Source of the DNA: Lachnospiraceae bacterium
GTDB lineage: Bacteria > Bacillota > Clostridia > Lachnospirales > Lachnospiraceae
DNA: 32,484 bases
Assembly (NCBI GenBank): GCA_009774175.1
Contig: VSNG01000035.1
Location: 1-32,484, forward strand
Direction: 5' to 3'
Positions 6,158-15,225 of the stretch are shown here, one piece after another (within the stretch, counting starts at the first letter, position 1; each line of letters opens with the position of its first letter). The position numbers and the translations under genes are program-made. The notes under the pieces are model-generated. The model saw only the letters and a program-made list of their open reading frames with translations, was not told where the DNA came from and ran no database searches.

Positions 6158-7909
6158 ATGACAATCAAAAACAAGTACAGAGACGTGACGTTACAGGAAA
6201 TCAGCGAGGACGATATCGGCAGGGAGCTTCGCGTGGCGGGCTGGATTGAAAATATCAGGGACCACGGCGGCGTTTCTTTCGTGGATCTGCGGGATATGTA
6301 CGGCGTATTGCAGGTGGTGATGCGGGATACCTCCTTACTTGATGGCCTTACCAGAGAGATGAGTATTTCCGTGGAGGGTCTGGTGGAAAAAAGGGATGCG
6401 GAAACCTATAACCCCAGAATCCCTACGGGGACTATTGAACTGGAGGCCCATAGGGTAGATGTGCTGGGCCGGGTCTACAAACAGCTTCCCTTCGAGGTTA
6501 TGACGTCCAGGGAGACGAGAGAGGATGTGCGTTTAAAATACCGTTATCTGGATCTGCGAAACCAGAAAGTGAAGGATAACATTATCTTTCGTTCTCAGGT
6601 GATCGCCTATCTGCGGGAAAAAATGACAGAAATGGGATTTCTGGAGATTCAGACGCCGATTCTGTGCGCTTCTTCCCCGGAAGGCGCCAGAGACTATATT
6701 GTGCCGTCAAGAAAGTATAAGGGGAAATTTTACGCGCTTCCTCAGGCGCCGCAGCAGTTTAAACAGCTTTTGATGGTGTCCGGCTTTGACAGATATTTTC
6801 AGATTGCCCCCTGCTTCCGGGACGAGGATGCCAGAGCGGACCGCTCTCCCGGCGAGTTTTACCAGCTGGACTTTGAGATGAGCTTTGCCACCCAGGAAGA
6901 TGTGTTTCAGGTGGGCGAGGAAGTGCTCTCGGCAACCTTTGAGAAATTTGCGCCAGAGGGGTATGCGGTGACAAAAGCGCCGTATCCGATCATCAGCTAT
7001 AAGCAGGCTATGCTGGAGTTCGGCACGGATAAGCCGGATCTGAGAAACCCTCTGCGAATTCTGGATCTGACAGAGTTTTTCCAGACCTGTACCTTTAAGC
7101 CTTTTCAGGGCAGAACCGTCCGTGCCATTAAGGTGCATGCGGACATGTCCAAGGGCTTTCATGAAAAGCTGTTAAAATTCGCGACGGATCTTGGCATGGG
7201 CGGACTCGGTTATCTGGAGGTGGCAGAAGATCTAAGCTACAAAGGCCCCATTGACAAGTTTATACCTGAAGAAAAGAAGGGAGAGCTTAGAGAACTGGCC
7301 GATCTTGCCGCCGGGGATACGATATTCTTTATGGCGGATAAGGAGGAGCGGGCCGCCTATTACGCGGGGCAGATCCGTACGGAGCTGGGAGAGAAGCTTG
7401 ACTTGATTGAGAAGAACGCTTACCGTTTCTGTTATATCAATGATTTTCCCATGTTTGAGCGGGACCCGGAGACAAAGCAGATCGGCTTTACCCATAATCC
7501 CTTCTCCATGCCTCAGGGAGGTCTGGAGGCGCTTAATACGAAAGACCCACTGGATGTGCTGGCTTATCAGTATGATATCGTCTGCAACGGTGTGGAGCTT
7601 TCTTCCGGCGCGGTGCGAAATCACGATATGGAGATCATGGAAAAGGCTTTTGCCATTGCGGGTTATGATGAGGAGACCTTAAAAACAAAATTTGGCGCCC
7701 TGTACAATGCGTTTCAGTTTGGCGCGCCGCCCCACGCCGGTATGGCGCCGGGAGTGGACCGTATGATCATGCTGCTTCGGGGCGAGGAAAATATCAGAGA
7801 GGTAATCGCCTTCCCCATGAGCGGTTCCGCGCAGGATCTGATGTGCGGCGCGCCGGGGGAAGTGACGGAACAGCAGCTTAGGGAAGTGCATATTAAGGTG
7901 AGAGCATAG
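6158..7909 (+). CDS. aspS: Aspartyl-tRNA synthetase, probably non-discriminating (Asp/Asn)
   Basis: A class II synthetase of bacterial type, 583 residues: N-terminal anticodon-binding OB fold (1-105), catalytic core with motif 2 FRDEDARADRS (220-230), a GAD insertion (about 285-425) and motif 3 near the C-terminus (GAPPHAGMAPGVDR). At the position of E. coli Leu30, which separates discriminating from non-discriminating bacterial AspRS, it has His36 (RDHGGV), the residue found in non-discriminating enzymes. At the nearby Lys position it has Glu82 rather than the Gly often seen. It would then charge both tRNA-Asp and tRNA-Asn with Asp, and the gatCAB genes downstream would amidate Asp-tRNA(Asn). 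Expression is governed by the T-box. Dual charging is inferred. Confidence 0.96.
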   Translation: MTIKNKYRDVTLQEISEDDIGRELRVAGWIENIRDHGGVSFVDLRDMYGVLQVVMRDTSLLDGLTREMSISVEGLVEKRDAETYNPRIPTGTIELEAHRVDVLGRVYKQLPFEVMTSRETREDVRLKYRYLDLRNQKVKDNIIFRSQVIAYLREKMTEMGFLEIQTPILCASSPEGARDYIVPSRKYKGKFYALPQAPQQFKQLLMVSGFDRYFQIAPCFRDEDARADRSPGEFYQLDFEMSFATQEDVFQVGEEVLSATFEKFAPEGYAVTKAPYPIISYKQAMLEFGTDKPDLRNPLRILDLTEFFQTCTFKPFQGRTVRAIKVHADMSKGFHEKLLKFATDLGMGGLGYLEVAEDLSYKGPIDKFIPEEKKGELRELADLAAGDTIFFMADKEERAAYYAGQIRTELGEKLDLIEKNAYRFCYINDFPMFERDPETKQIGFTHNPFSMPQGGLEALNTKDPLDVLAYQYDIVCNGVELSSGAVRNHDMEIMEKAFAIAGYDEETLKTKFGALYNAFQFGAPPHAGMAPGVDRMIMLLRGEENIREVIAFPMSGSAQDLMCGAPGEVTEQQLREVHIKVRA

Positions 7910-7921
7910 AAAGGAATTACG

Positions 7922-8215
7922 ATGGCAAATATCATAAGCGACGAGACAATAGAATATGTGGGTATTCTCGCCAAGCTGGAATTGTCGGAAAAGGAGAAGA
8001 AACAGGCCAAATCCGACATGGGCAGAATGCTCGACTATATTGATAAGCTGGGAGAGCTTGACACCACAGGCGTGGAGCCCATGTCCCATGTTTTTCCCGT
8101 ACAGAATGTGTTTCGGGAGGACGTGGTGACAAACGGGAATCAAAGAGAGCAGATGTTATCGAATGCCATACAGGAGAAGGACGGCATGTTTATGGCGCCG
8201 CGGACATTCGAATAA
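7922..8215 (+). CDS. gatC: Asp-tRNA(Asn)/Glu-tRNA(Gln) amidotransferase subunit C
   Basis: A 97-residue helical subunit that wraps around GatA and GatB and stabilises the complex. Recognisable parts are the N-terminal helix after ISDETIEYVGILAKLELSE, the LDYIDKLGELDTTGVEPM stretch and a C-terminal FREDVV-to-F(M)APRTFE tail. It lies 12 bp after aspS and 25 bp before gatA, so it is in the same T-box-controlled transcript. Confidence 0.95.
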   Translation: MANIISDETIEYVGILAKLELSEKEKKQAKSDMGRMLDYIDKLGELDTTGVEPMSHVFPVQNVFREDVVTNGNQREQMLSNAIQEKDGMFMAPRTFE

Positions 8216-8240
8216 CTGTGTGACAAAGGGAGTAAAGGAT

Positions 8241-9683
8241 ATGAAAATAACAGAAATGACTGCGGTACAGCTTTCCGCGGCGATCAGGACGGGAGAAACC
8301 ACTGCGGTGGAGGCCGCAGAGGCGGTGCTTGCGCAGATTGAGAAGACAGATAAAGATTACAATTGTTATGTAACGGTCGACAGGGAAGGCGCGCTGGCGC
8401 AGGCAAAAAAGGTGCAGGAGCGCATCGAGGCGGGCGAGCTTACCGGCCCTTTGGCCGGCGTGCCTGTTGCGCTGAAAGACAATCTCTGCATGGAAGGGCT
8501 GCTTACCACCTGTTCTTCTAAAATATTGCATAATTTTGTACCAACCTATACGGCGGAAGCGGTGAAAAATCTGCAAAAGGCTGGGGCGGTGATTCTGGGT
8601 AAAACCAATATGGACGAGTTTGCCATGGGTTCCACCACGGAGACGTCCGCCTACGGACCTACGAAGAATCCCCGGAATCCGGAGCATGTGCCGGGCGGGT
8701 CTTCGGGCGGCTCTGCGGCGGCGGTGGCGGCGGGAGAATGCATTTATGCCATCGGTTCCGACACGGGCGGCTCCATCAGGCAGCCGGCTTCCTACTGCGG
8801 CGTTGTGGGGATGAAGCCAACCTACGGCACGGTGTCGCGCTATGGCCTGATTGCCTATGGATCTTCGCTGGATCAGATCGGCCCGCTGACGAAGGACGTA
8901 ACGGATTGCGCGGCAGTGCTGGAAGTGCTGGCTTCCCACGATGAGAAAGATTCCACATCCCTTTCCAGAGAGGACACAGATTTTACTTCGGCGTTACAGG
9001 AGGACGTGAAGGGACTTCGCATTGGCATTCCTGGCGATTATCTTGGGGAAGGGCTTGATGATGAGGTGCGGACGGCCGTTTTACAGGCGGCTGAGGCGCT
9101 TAAAAATCAGGGCGCGATTGTGGAGCAGTTTGACTTAAGCCTTGTGGAGTATGCGATTCCGGCCTATTATACCATTGCGGCGGCTGAGGCCAGTTCCAAT
9201 CTGGAGCGGTTTGACGGTATCAAGTACGGTTACCGAACAGAGGATTACGCGGGACTCCATAATATGTATAAGAAATCACGTTCCGAAGGTTTTGGGGAGG
9301 AAGTGAAGCGCCGTATCATGCTTGGATCTTTCGTTCTCAGTTCCGGCTACTATGACGCATATTATCTGAAGGCCTTGAAGGTGAAGGCGTTGATTAAGAA
9401 AGCCTTCGACCAGGCTTTTGCCAAATATGATATTATTCTGGGGCCTGTTGCGCCGGCCACCGCGCCAAAGCTTGGGGAGAGTCTGGCGGATCCCATTCAG
9501 ATGTATCTGGGAGATATTTATACCATTGCCGTTAATCTGGCGGGCCTGCCGGGAATCAGCCTTCCCTGCGGGCAGGACAGGAAAGGGCTGCCTATCGGGT
9601 TACAGCTGATCGGAGACTGCTTTCAGGAAAAGAAGCTGATTCGGGCGGCGTATACTTATGAACTGTGCGCGAAGAGGTTATAA
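8241..9683 (+). CDS. gatA: Asp-tRNA(Asn)/Glu-tRNA(Gln) amidotransferase subunit A
   Basis: The glutaminase subunit of GatCAB, an amidase-signature enzyme that releases ammonia from glutamine (or asparagine) and passes it to GatB. The 480 residues match the family. The Ser-cisSer-Lys triad is intact: Lys79 (PVALKDN), Ser154 in GGSSGGS and Ser178 in SDTGGSIRQP, the same numbering as in Staphylococcus GatA. The start at 8241 (MKITEMTAVQL) follows AAAGGAT. The frame is open upstream to 8163 within gatC, but that extension has no family match. Confidence 0.96.
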   Translation: MKITEMTAVQLSAAIRTGETTAVEAAEAVLAQIEKTDKDYNCYVTVDREGALAQAKKVQERIEAGELTGPLAGVPVALKDNLCMEGLLTTCSSKILHNFVPTYTAEAVKNLQKAGAVILGKTNMDEFAMGSTTETSAYGPTKNPRNPEHVPGGSSGGSAAAVAAGECIYAIGSDTGGSIRQPASYCGVVGMKPTYGTVSRYGLIAYGSSLDQIGPLTKDVTDCAAVLEVLASHDEKDSTSLSREDTDFTSALQEDVKGLRIGIPGDYLGEGLDDEVRTAVLQAAEALKNQGAIVEQFDLSLVEYAIPAYYTIAAAEASSNLERFDGIKYGYRTEDYAGLHNMYKKSRSEGFGEEVKRRIMLGSFVLSSGYYDAYYLKALKVKALIKKAFDQAFAKYDIILGPVAPATAPKLGESLADPIQMYLGDIYTIAVNLAGLPGISLPCGQDRKGLPIGLQLIGDCFQEKKLIRAAYTYELCAKRL

Positions 9684-9750
9684 TGCTTGCAGCAGAGGGG
9701 GCTTTGCAAAGAACTTCTGAGTCTCACGCTGGAGAATGGAGGATGTTGTC

Positions 9751-11184
9751 ATGTATAGAGAGTATGAAACGGTAATCGGTCTTGAAGTGCATGTGGAACT
9801 GGCGGCCAAAACAAAGATATTCTGCGGCTGTTCCACTGCTTTCGGCGCACAGCCCAATACCCAGACCTGCCCGGTCTGCACGGGAATGCCCGGTACGCTG
9901 CCTGTATTGAATAAACAGGTTCTGGAATACGCCATAGCAGTGGGGCTTGCCACTAATTGCGATATCACGAGATATTCTAAATTTGACAGGAAAAACTATT
10001 TTTATCCCGACAATCCGCAGAACTATCAGATTTCACAGCTTTATCTGCCCATCTGCAAAAACGGCGGTGTGGAGATTGAGACAGAGGAGGGCGGCGTAAA
10101 GACGGTGGGCATCCATGAGATTCACATGGAGGAGGATGCGGGGAAGCTGATCCATGACGAGTGGGAGGACTGTTCTTTAGTGGATTACAACCGTTCCGGC
10201 GTACCGCTCATTGAGATTGTCTCAGAACCGGATATGCGAAGCGCCGAAGAAGTGATCGCCTATCTGGAAAAGCTTCGTCTGGTGATTCAGTATCTGGGCG
10301 CATCCGACTGCAAGCTGCAGGAGGGCTCCATGCGCGCCGATGTAAACCTGTCTGTCAGAAAGAAGGGAGCAGAGGAGTTCGGCACCAGGACGGAGATGAA
10401 GAACCTGAACAGTTTCAGGGCCATTACCAGAGCCATTGAGGGAGAGAGAGAAAGACAGATTGATCTGATAGAAGCCGGAAAAAGCGTGGTGCAGGAGACC
10501 AGGAGATGGGATGATGCGAAGGGGGAGTCCTATGCCATGCGGAGCAAGGAGGACGCGCAGGATTACCGCTATTTTCCGGATCCCGATCTGCCCCCCGTCA
10601 GTGTGAGCGAGGAAATGCTGACCGAGATACGGGCGAAACAGCCGGAGTTTCGAACGGAGAAAATGAAACGGTACAAAGAAGAATTTGATATTCCCGATTA
10701 CGATATAGAAATAATCACAGGAGATAAACCGCTGGCGGATCTTTTTGAGGCCACCGTGGCGTTTGGCGGCCAGCCGAAAAAGGTTTCCAACTGGCTGATG
10801 GGCGAAACCCTTCGTCTGATGAAGGAACGGGAGACGGACGCCTCCGACCTGTGCTTTTCCCCGGAAAACCTGGCGAAGCTGATCGGTCTTACGGATCAGA
10901 AGGTGATCAACAGCTCTGTGGCGAAGGAAGTTTTTGAAGTCATGTTTGAAAAGGATATAGACCCGGAAGCTTATGTGGAGGAAAAGGGTTTAAGGACCGT
11001 AAACGACGAGGGGGCTCTTAAGAAGGTGCTGGAGGAGGTAATCGCAGCGAACCCCCAGTCTGTGGAGGATTACCGAAGCGGAAAGGAAAAGGCGATTGGG
11101 TTCCTTGTAGGGCAGACCATGAAGGCCATGAAGGGCAAAGCCGATCCCGGTGCGGTAAATCGGATGTTGAAGGAGCTGCTGTAG
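9751..11184 (+). CDS. gatB: Asp-tRNA(Asn)/Glu-tRNA(Gln) amidotransferase subunit B
   Basis: The kinase/amidotransferase subunit that phosphorylates the Asp or Glu on the tRNA and replaces the phosphate with ammonia. It has 477 residues. The N-terminal GLEVHVEL (10-17) and the four zinc-ligand cysteines of the CxC...CxxC pattern (Cys25, Cys27, Cys40, Cys43) are present, although some Firmicute GatBs have lost them. The C-terminal half carries the GatB/YqeY tail domain. The start at 9751 is preferred over an in-frame ATG at 9736, which lies inside the ribosome binding site ATGGAGG (9736-9742). Its stop codon directly abuts the stop of the leftward gene at 11185. Confidence 0.96.
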   Translation: MYREYETVIGLEVHVELAAKTKIFCGCSTAFGAQPNTQTCPVCTGMPGTLPVLNKQVLEYAIAVGLATNCDITRYSKFDRKNYFYPDNPQNYQISQLYLPICKNGGVEIETEEGGVKTVGIHEIHMEEDAGKLIHDEWEDCSLVDYNRSGVPLIEIVSEPDMRSAEEVIAYLEKLRLVIQYLGASDCKLQEGSMRADVNLSVRKKGAEEFGTRTEMKNLNSFRAITRAIEGERERQIDLIEAGKSVVQETRRWDDAKGESYAMRSKEDAQDYRYFPDPDLPPVSVSEEMLTEIRAKQPEFRTEKMKRYKEEFDIPDYDIEIITGDKPLADLFEATVAFGGQPKKVSNWLMGETLRLMKERETDASDLCFSPENLAKLIGLTDQKVINSSVAKEVFEVMFEKDIDPEAYVEEKGLRTVNDEGALKKVLEEVIAANPQSVEDYRSGKEKAIGFLVGQTMKAMKGKADPGAVNRMLKELL

Positions 11185-12018
11185 TCAGCTGCCTTCCGCC
11201 TCTAAAAAATGCAGAAACTGCAACACAAGGCTGGGATTTTCAACCGACAGCGGAATGCCGATTACGACCTCGCAGGGGTATCCCTGAAAGGTATAATTGT
11301 TTTCATCAAGATAGGCATAGTAGCCGGCATCCGCCAGCCTGTTACCTGTTTTGGGAATGCGCACGCCTACGGCCACGGGCTTTTCCATGGAGGAAGGGTC
11401 GCCGTGGTCGATCACCTTTTCGTAGACCGCTTTCTGCGCTGCCTCCAGCTCTTCCAGGGTATCGCCGGTTTCCTCGTCAAAAGCGGCGGCGTCCGTATAA
11501 TAGAGACTGTCGGCGAAAGGGGCCAGCTCTTCCTCGCTGAAAATATCGGTGAGCACATAAAAGTTTTCCAGACCTGCGTAGCTTTCAAAGGCTTCGGTAT
11601 CCGCCACGATGGCGTGAATATCTCCGAGCTGCATCATGGCCGCCATTTTCTGGCGGTTGGCTGCTTCGTACTGGGAGCCTCCGTCAGCGGAGATGTAGAC
11701 GGTAGTGTCGATATTGACCTGATAAGCTTCCGGGTCGATATCTGCATACTCCATAAATTCATCGGCTAATATGACAGAAGTGTCATGATTTGCCTCCGTG
11801 GAGGCGGCGTTTAAAAGAACAGCATAAAAAGCGTAGGGTTTATTGGAGCGGTAGGCGTTAATAAAGCTTATAAGAAAAACAATGACCAGTATCGCCGCAA
11901 TGGTATGTACTTTATAATAGTCCCAGAAATAGGCAAGCTTTTCCTTAAAGTTCATGGTTGCAAATGCCTGTCTTTGCACTTCTCTGATTTCTTCTCCGAC
12001 TGTTTCGTGTGATGACAT
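11185..12018 (-). CDS. Single-pass membrane protein of unknown function
   Basis: The protein has 277 residues. A cytoplasmic N-terminal part (1-36) is followed by one hydrophobic segment (about 38-55) and a roughly 215-residue acidic domain that would face outward. That domain has alternating strands and helices (VNIDTTVYIS, GDIHAIVADTEAF, PVAVGVRIP) that vaguely resemble extracellular solute-binding folds, but no catalytic motif is visible. I do not recognise a named family. Upstream, CAGGGAG precedes the start, and a GC-rich hairpin (CCGCC/GGCGG, 12049-12061) lies in its leader. It runs tail to tail with gatB with no gap. Confidence 0.8.
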   Translation of the reverse strand: MSSHETVGEEIREVQRQAFATMNFKEKLAYFWDYYKVHTIAAILVIVFLISFINAYRSNKPYAFYAVLLNAASTEANHDTSVILADEFMEYADIDPEAYQVNIDTTVYISADGGSQYEAANRQKMAAMMQLGDIHAIVADTEAFESYAGLENFYVLTDIFSEEELAPFADSLYYTDAAAFDEETGDTLEELEAAQKAVYEKVIDHGDPSSMEKPVAVGVRIPKTGNRLADAGYYAYLDENNYTFQGYPCEVVIGIPLSVENPSLVLQFLHFLEAEGS

Positions 12019-12048
12019 GATACATTTCTCCCTGTTGTTTTATTCCTG

Positions 12049-12061
12049 CCGCCTGCGGCGG
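12049..12061 (-). other. GC-rich hairpin in the leader of the 11185-12018 gene
   Basis: CCGCC (12049-12053) and GGCGG (12057-12061) pair around TGC. It lies about 30 bp before the start codon at 12018, upstream of the ribosome binding site. No T run follows it on the minus strand, so it is not an obvious terminator; a role in mRNA stability is possible. Confidence 0.35.
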
Positions 12062-12210
12062 AGGTGATTTCCGTTGCGGCGTGCAATAATCTGAGTGGTA
12101 TTTGACTTTCTATCAAATATGATAAGTAGTCCGAAAAAGGATGTCAATGAAGGAAACAGAGTGTTTGTGTGAAATTTTTATAAACAGTCGGGTTGACAGG
12201 AAAAATGCGT

Positions 12211-12570
12211 TTATTTAGGATGTTTGATGGCGTTGCGCATGGTTAAAAGCTCATAATAGTCAAGTAGCGCGTCGGTATTATGCCGGTCCAGTTCCAGCGT
12301 GGTGTTCATAAGATCGCTCAATGTATATTCGGGAGACAGCTGCGTGTTGAGGGTACTGATATTTGCTTTATAATTGGTTCTCTGTAAAAGATAATCGGTG
12401 GAGACGTCGTAGAAGTCCGCCAGTTTAATCAGTGTCTTAATATCGGGTGTATGGACGCCCTTTTCATAATTGGAGACAGTCGCCACGGTCATGTTCAGGT
12501 AAGCGGCGAGCTCCTTTTGTAAGATTCCTCTTTCTTTGCGTAGTTTAGCCAGAAATTCACCAAATTCCAT
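12211..12570 (-). CDS. XRE-family (Cro/CI-type) transcriptional regulator
   Basis: The protein has 119 residues. Residues 5-62 are a classic Cro/CI helix-turn-helix: FLAKLRKERGILQKELA, recognition region TVATVSNYEKG (29-38) and the TPDIKTLIKLADFYDVSTDYLL tail typical of Firmicute repressors. The remaining 55 residues are helical and acidic, with no sensor motif. GGAG lies 6 bp before the ATG. It is read divergently from the glycan operon starting at 12887, across a 316-bp gap, so it is a candidate regulator of that operon; no operator repeat was identified to prove it. Confidence 0.9.
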   Translation of the reverse strand: MEFGEFLAKLRKERGILQKELAAYLNMTVATVSNYEKGVHTPDIKTLIKLADFYDVSTDYLLQRTNYKANISTLNTQLSPEYTLSDLMNTTLELDRHNTDALLDYYELLTMRNAIKHPK

Positions 12571-12886
12571 TTTTTCTCCATGTGTCCTTACAGCGCACCG
12601 GTATGCACTGTCGTTTCTTTTGTATTAATCTTGCATTAAACAGGTTAAAGCTTTGATTCCACTGTACAATATTTAACACAGAAGAAAATAGAAATATACA
12701 TAACGCATATAAAATAAATAGTTTTGGATAAAAAATCAACGAAAAGTAAAATCCGAAAAAGGGAACGTGTAGTATTTGGGTTTGGAAGGGGAGAAAAAGT
12801 GAAGAAAAACGGAATTAAAGTTTTCCCTGTGCTTTGCCGATAAATATTAAAGTATTATATTTCTTGTAACAGGACGGGCCGGTGCA
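12571..12886. other. A/T-rich divergent intergenic region
   Basis: This 316-bp gap separates the leftward XRE gene and the rightward glycan operon, so promoters for both must lie here or nearby. A TATTAT at 12853-12858 could be a -10 for the operon, but no convincing -35 stands at 16-18 bp. I see no RNA gene, strong hairpin or clear dyad operator. A 60-codon reading frame on the minus strand (12557-12739) has no family features and overlaps the XRE gene. Confidence 0.5.
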
Positions 12887-13846
12887 ATGAGAAAATCACA
12901 GAAAAATCAAATATTATCGGTTGTCGGTCTGCTTGATAAGGCCCACGGCGCATTCAGGAAAGCCATGGAGACGGGAAATGCCGATGGGGCGTTGACGCTG
13001 ATGGAGCAGTGCCAGGACAGCGCGATTCAGATTGGCGGTATGATCGAGTCCACAGAGGGAGAAGGATTTGCAACGGTGGGTCTTCTGGAAAATTACTGCG
13101 AGCTGCTTTATCAGACCTATGAGATAATACGGCAGAGACAGCCTGTGAATGAAGGAAAGGTATATAAAAGCCTGCGGCGGGAATTGATTCGCATTGAAAA
13201 CAGCGTAAAGAACGATATTCCGGTCAGAGCGAGCGTGTTGTTTCTGCCCTATAAGGCGTCCATGTGGGATTCCCTGGAGAGTATCTGGAAAGCGGCGGAC
13301 GCTGATCCTGACTGCGACGCGTATGTTGTACCGATTCCCTATTTTGACAAGAATCCTGACGGAAGCTTTAGCAGAATGCATTATGAAGGAGAGCAGTACC
13401 CCGATTATGTGCCTGTTATTTCGTGGGAAACGTATGATCTGGCGGCGGAGCGTCCGGATGTAATCTATATCCATAATCCCTATGATCAGTGCAATCATGT
13501 GACAAGTGTGCACCCTCGCTTTTATGCAAGGGAACTGAAAAACTTTACAGATCAGTTAGTATATATACCATATTTTATATTAAACGAGGTGGATCCGGAC
13601 AACCAGAAAGCGGTTGACAATATGAAGCATTTCTGCTTTGTACCGGGAACGCTCTATGCGGACCGGGTGGTCGTCCAGTCGGAAAATATGCGTCAGATCT
13701 ATATTAACGAATTTATCAAAGCGGCCAGGGAGATGGGACTGTCAGGGGAATATGTGGACAGGAAGGTTCTGGAAAAGAAGTTCCTGGGGCTGGGCTCACC
13801 AAAAATCGATAAGGTATTGAGCGCCAGAAAGGAAGACTACATTTAG
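12887..13846 (+). CDS. N-terminal half of a split CDP-glycerol-phosphotransferase-like GT-B protein
   Basis: The protein has 319 residues. Residues 1-105 are helical (KSQKNQ..., LENYCELLYQTYEII), and 108-315 look like the N-terminal lobe of a GT-B enzyme (VLFLPYKASMWDSLESIWKAAD, DVIYIHNPYDQCNHVTSV, QLVYIPYF, VVQSENMRQIY, FLGLGSPKIDKV). Clostridial proteins of this kind, labelled CDP-glycerol glycerophosphotransferase-like, continue directly into a second lobe beginning with a PEEW/PDNW-type segment. Here a stop follows EDYI, and the second lobe sits 2.5 kb downstream at 16318. Joining the two at the shared Ile gives EDY-I-FPDNWREV. It may form a two-chain enzyme with that protein or be an inactive fragment. 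The ribosome binding site is weak (AGGA, 12 bp upstream). Confidence 0.75.
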   Translation: MRKSQKNQILSVVGLLDKAHGAFRKAMETGNADGALTLMEQCQDSAIQIGGMIESTEGEGFATVGLLENYCELLYQTYEIIRQRQPVNEGKVYKSLRRELIRIENSVKNDIPVRASVLFLPYKASMWDSLESIWKAADADPDCDAYVVPIPYFDKNPDGSFSRMHYEGEQYPDYVPVISWETYDLAAERPDVIYIHNPYDQCNHVTSVHPRFYARELKNFTDQLVYIPYFILNEVDPDNQKAVDNMKHFCFVPGTLYADRVVVQSENMRQIYINEFIKAAREMGLSGEYVDRKVLEKKFLGLGSPKIDKVLSARKEDYI

Positions 13847-13857
13847 CGGGGGAATCT

Positions 13858-15207
13858 ATGGGACAGAGAGTATTGCTTATCTGTAATTATTTTGCGCCGG
13901 ATCACGCCATTGCTGCCGTGCGGACGAGCAAGCTGGCAAAATACCTGAAAGTAAACGGGTATGAGGTGGAAGTTCTTGCAGAAAAGAAGGACGGCGGGGA
14001 AGACGGGCTGTTGAAAAATGGCGTTGAGGATATTCGGGTATTCTATGCGGAGAACTCTCCGTTCTATATGCATTTCCGCGGGTTATATGAAAAACTGATC
14101 GGACCGCATAAAAAGAAACGGTTCGATAATCTGGAAAACAGGAAAAGGGTTAATCCCAAAACAGGAAATGTAGAGTTTTATACATTTGAAGTGGCGTATC
14201 CGCTGATTGGAAGTCTGGATTATATCATAGGGCAGTTAAAGCAGATTGATTTGTTCAGAAGCGTAAGACAACTGCTGAGAGCAGAAAGACATTATGATTA
14301 TGTGATTACTTCATACGGCGATGCGTTCAGCTATTTTGCGGGGCGGTATTTCCACAAATATCACAGAGATACGAAATGGATCTTTGATATCAGGGATGCT
14401 GTTTACCGTTATAAATTTACGCCGGATTATATAGGGTTTATCCCCAAAATGTATGAGCGTTACATCTGGAAACATGCGGACTGCATTACGGGAATATCGA
14501 AAGGCATATGCAAAAGAGTTCCCCGAAAATACCGTGGAAAAGTACATTGTCTGACAAACGGGTTTGATCTGGCGGATATGGCGGGGGTGAGCGGAGACAG
14601 AATTTGTGCCTCGGAAATGACTTTTACTTACACAGGATCCATGTATGGCGGCATACGCGATTTGACCGTTCTTTATGAAGCGGTGCGGGAACTGATCCGG
14701 GACGGACAGATGGAGGAGGAACGTATCTCTTTCCATTATGCGGGCAATGGGCCTGCCTTTGAGATATTTAAAAGTCAGGCGGCGGCGTTTGGGCTGGACG
14801 ACAGATGCGTGATGCACGGGAAGCTGTCAAGGCTGGATACGTTGAAGCTGCAACAGGGCTCAGACATTCTTCTGGTTGCTTCCTATGATTATAAGGAGCA
14901 GGAAGGCGGCGTGATTACGGGGAAGGTTTACGAATATATGGCGGCTGGACGCCCCGTTATCTCCATTATGATGGGAGACATTGAGCACAGCGAGCTGACG
15001 GAAATTGTGGAAAAGACAAATATCGGGATGGCATACGAGGCGTCCAGCCACGAAAACGATTATGTAAAACTGAAAGAATACATAAAAAAACAGTATCAGA
15101 CTTTTGTGGAAACAGGACAGACAAAGTACGAACCGAATCAAAAGGAGCTTGGCAGGTATGATTACAGATATCTGTGTAAACGGCTGATAAAAATAATGGA
15201 TCAATAG
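13858..15207 (+). CDS. GT4-like glycosyltransferase
   Basis: A 449-residue GT-B glycosyltransferase. The N-terminal lobe begins VLLICNYFAPDHAIAAVRTSKLAKYL, with the glycine-poor acceptor loop typical of family 4 relatives. The C-terminal lobe has TYTGSMYGG, FHYAGNGPAFE and the donor-binding GGVITGKVYEYMAAGRPVIS around residues 348-367. Donor and acceptor sugars cannot be told. It starts 11 bp after the N-half gene behind GGGGGAA and, with the next gene, interrupts the split enzyme. No membrane segment is apparent, so it should act at the inner face of the membrane on a lipid-linked or soluble acceptor. Confidence 0.88.
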   Translation: MGQRVLLICNYFAPDHAIAAVRTSKLAKYLKVNGYEVEVLAEKKDGGEDGLLKNGVEDIRVFYAENSPFYMHFRGLYEKLIGPHKKKRFDNLENRKRVNPKTGNVEFYTFEVAYPLIGSLDYIIGQLKQIDLFRSVRQLLRAERHYDYVITSYGDAFSYFAGRYFHKYHRDTKWIFDIRDAVYRYKFTPDYIGFIPKMYERYIWKHADCITGISKGICKRVPRKYRGKVHCLTNGFDLADMAGVSGDRICASEMTFTYTGSMYGGIRDLTVLYEAVRELIRDGQMEEERISFHYAGNGPAFEIFKSQAAAFGLDDRCVMHGKLSRLDTLKLQQGSDILLVASYDYKEQEGGVITGKVYEYMAAGRPVISIMMGDIEHSELTEIVEKTNIGMAYEASSHENDYVKLKEYIKKQYQTFVETGQTKYEPNQKELGRYDYRYLCKRLIKIMDQ

Positions 15208-15225
15208 AGAGGAGCTAAAGAGAAT

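Noticed and set aside
8190..8939. A 249-codon minus-strand frame inside gatA
   Set aside because: It is very Arg/His-rich, typical of the complement of a GC-rich coding gene; gatA is certain.
12557..12739. A 60-codon minus-strand frame in the divergent gap
   Set aside because: It overlaps the XRE start, has a hydrophobic but irregular sequence, and shows no convincing ribosome binding site.
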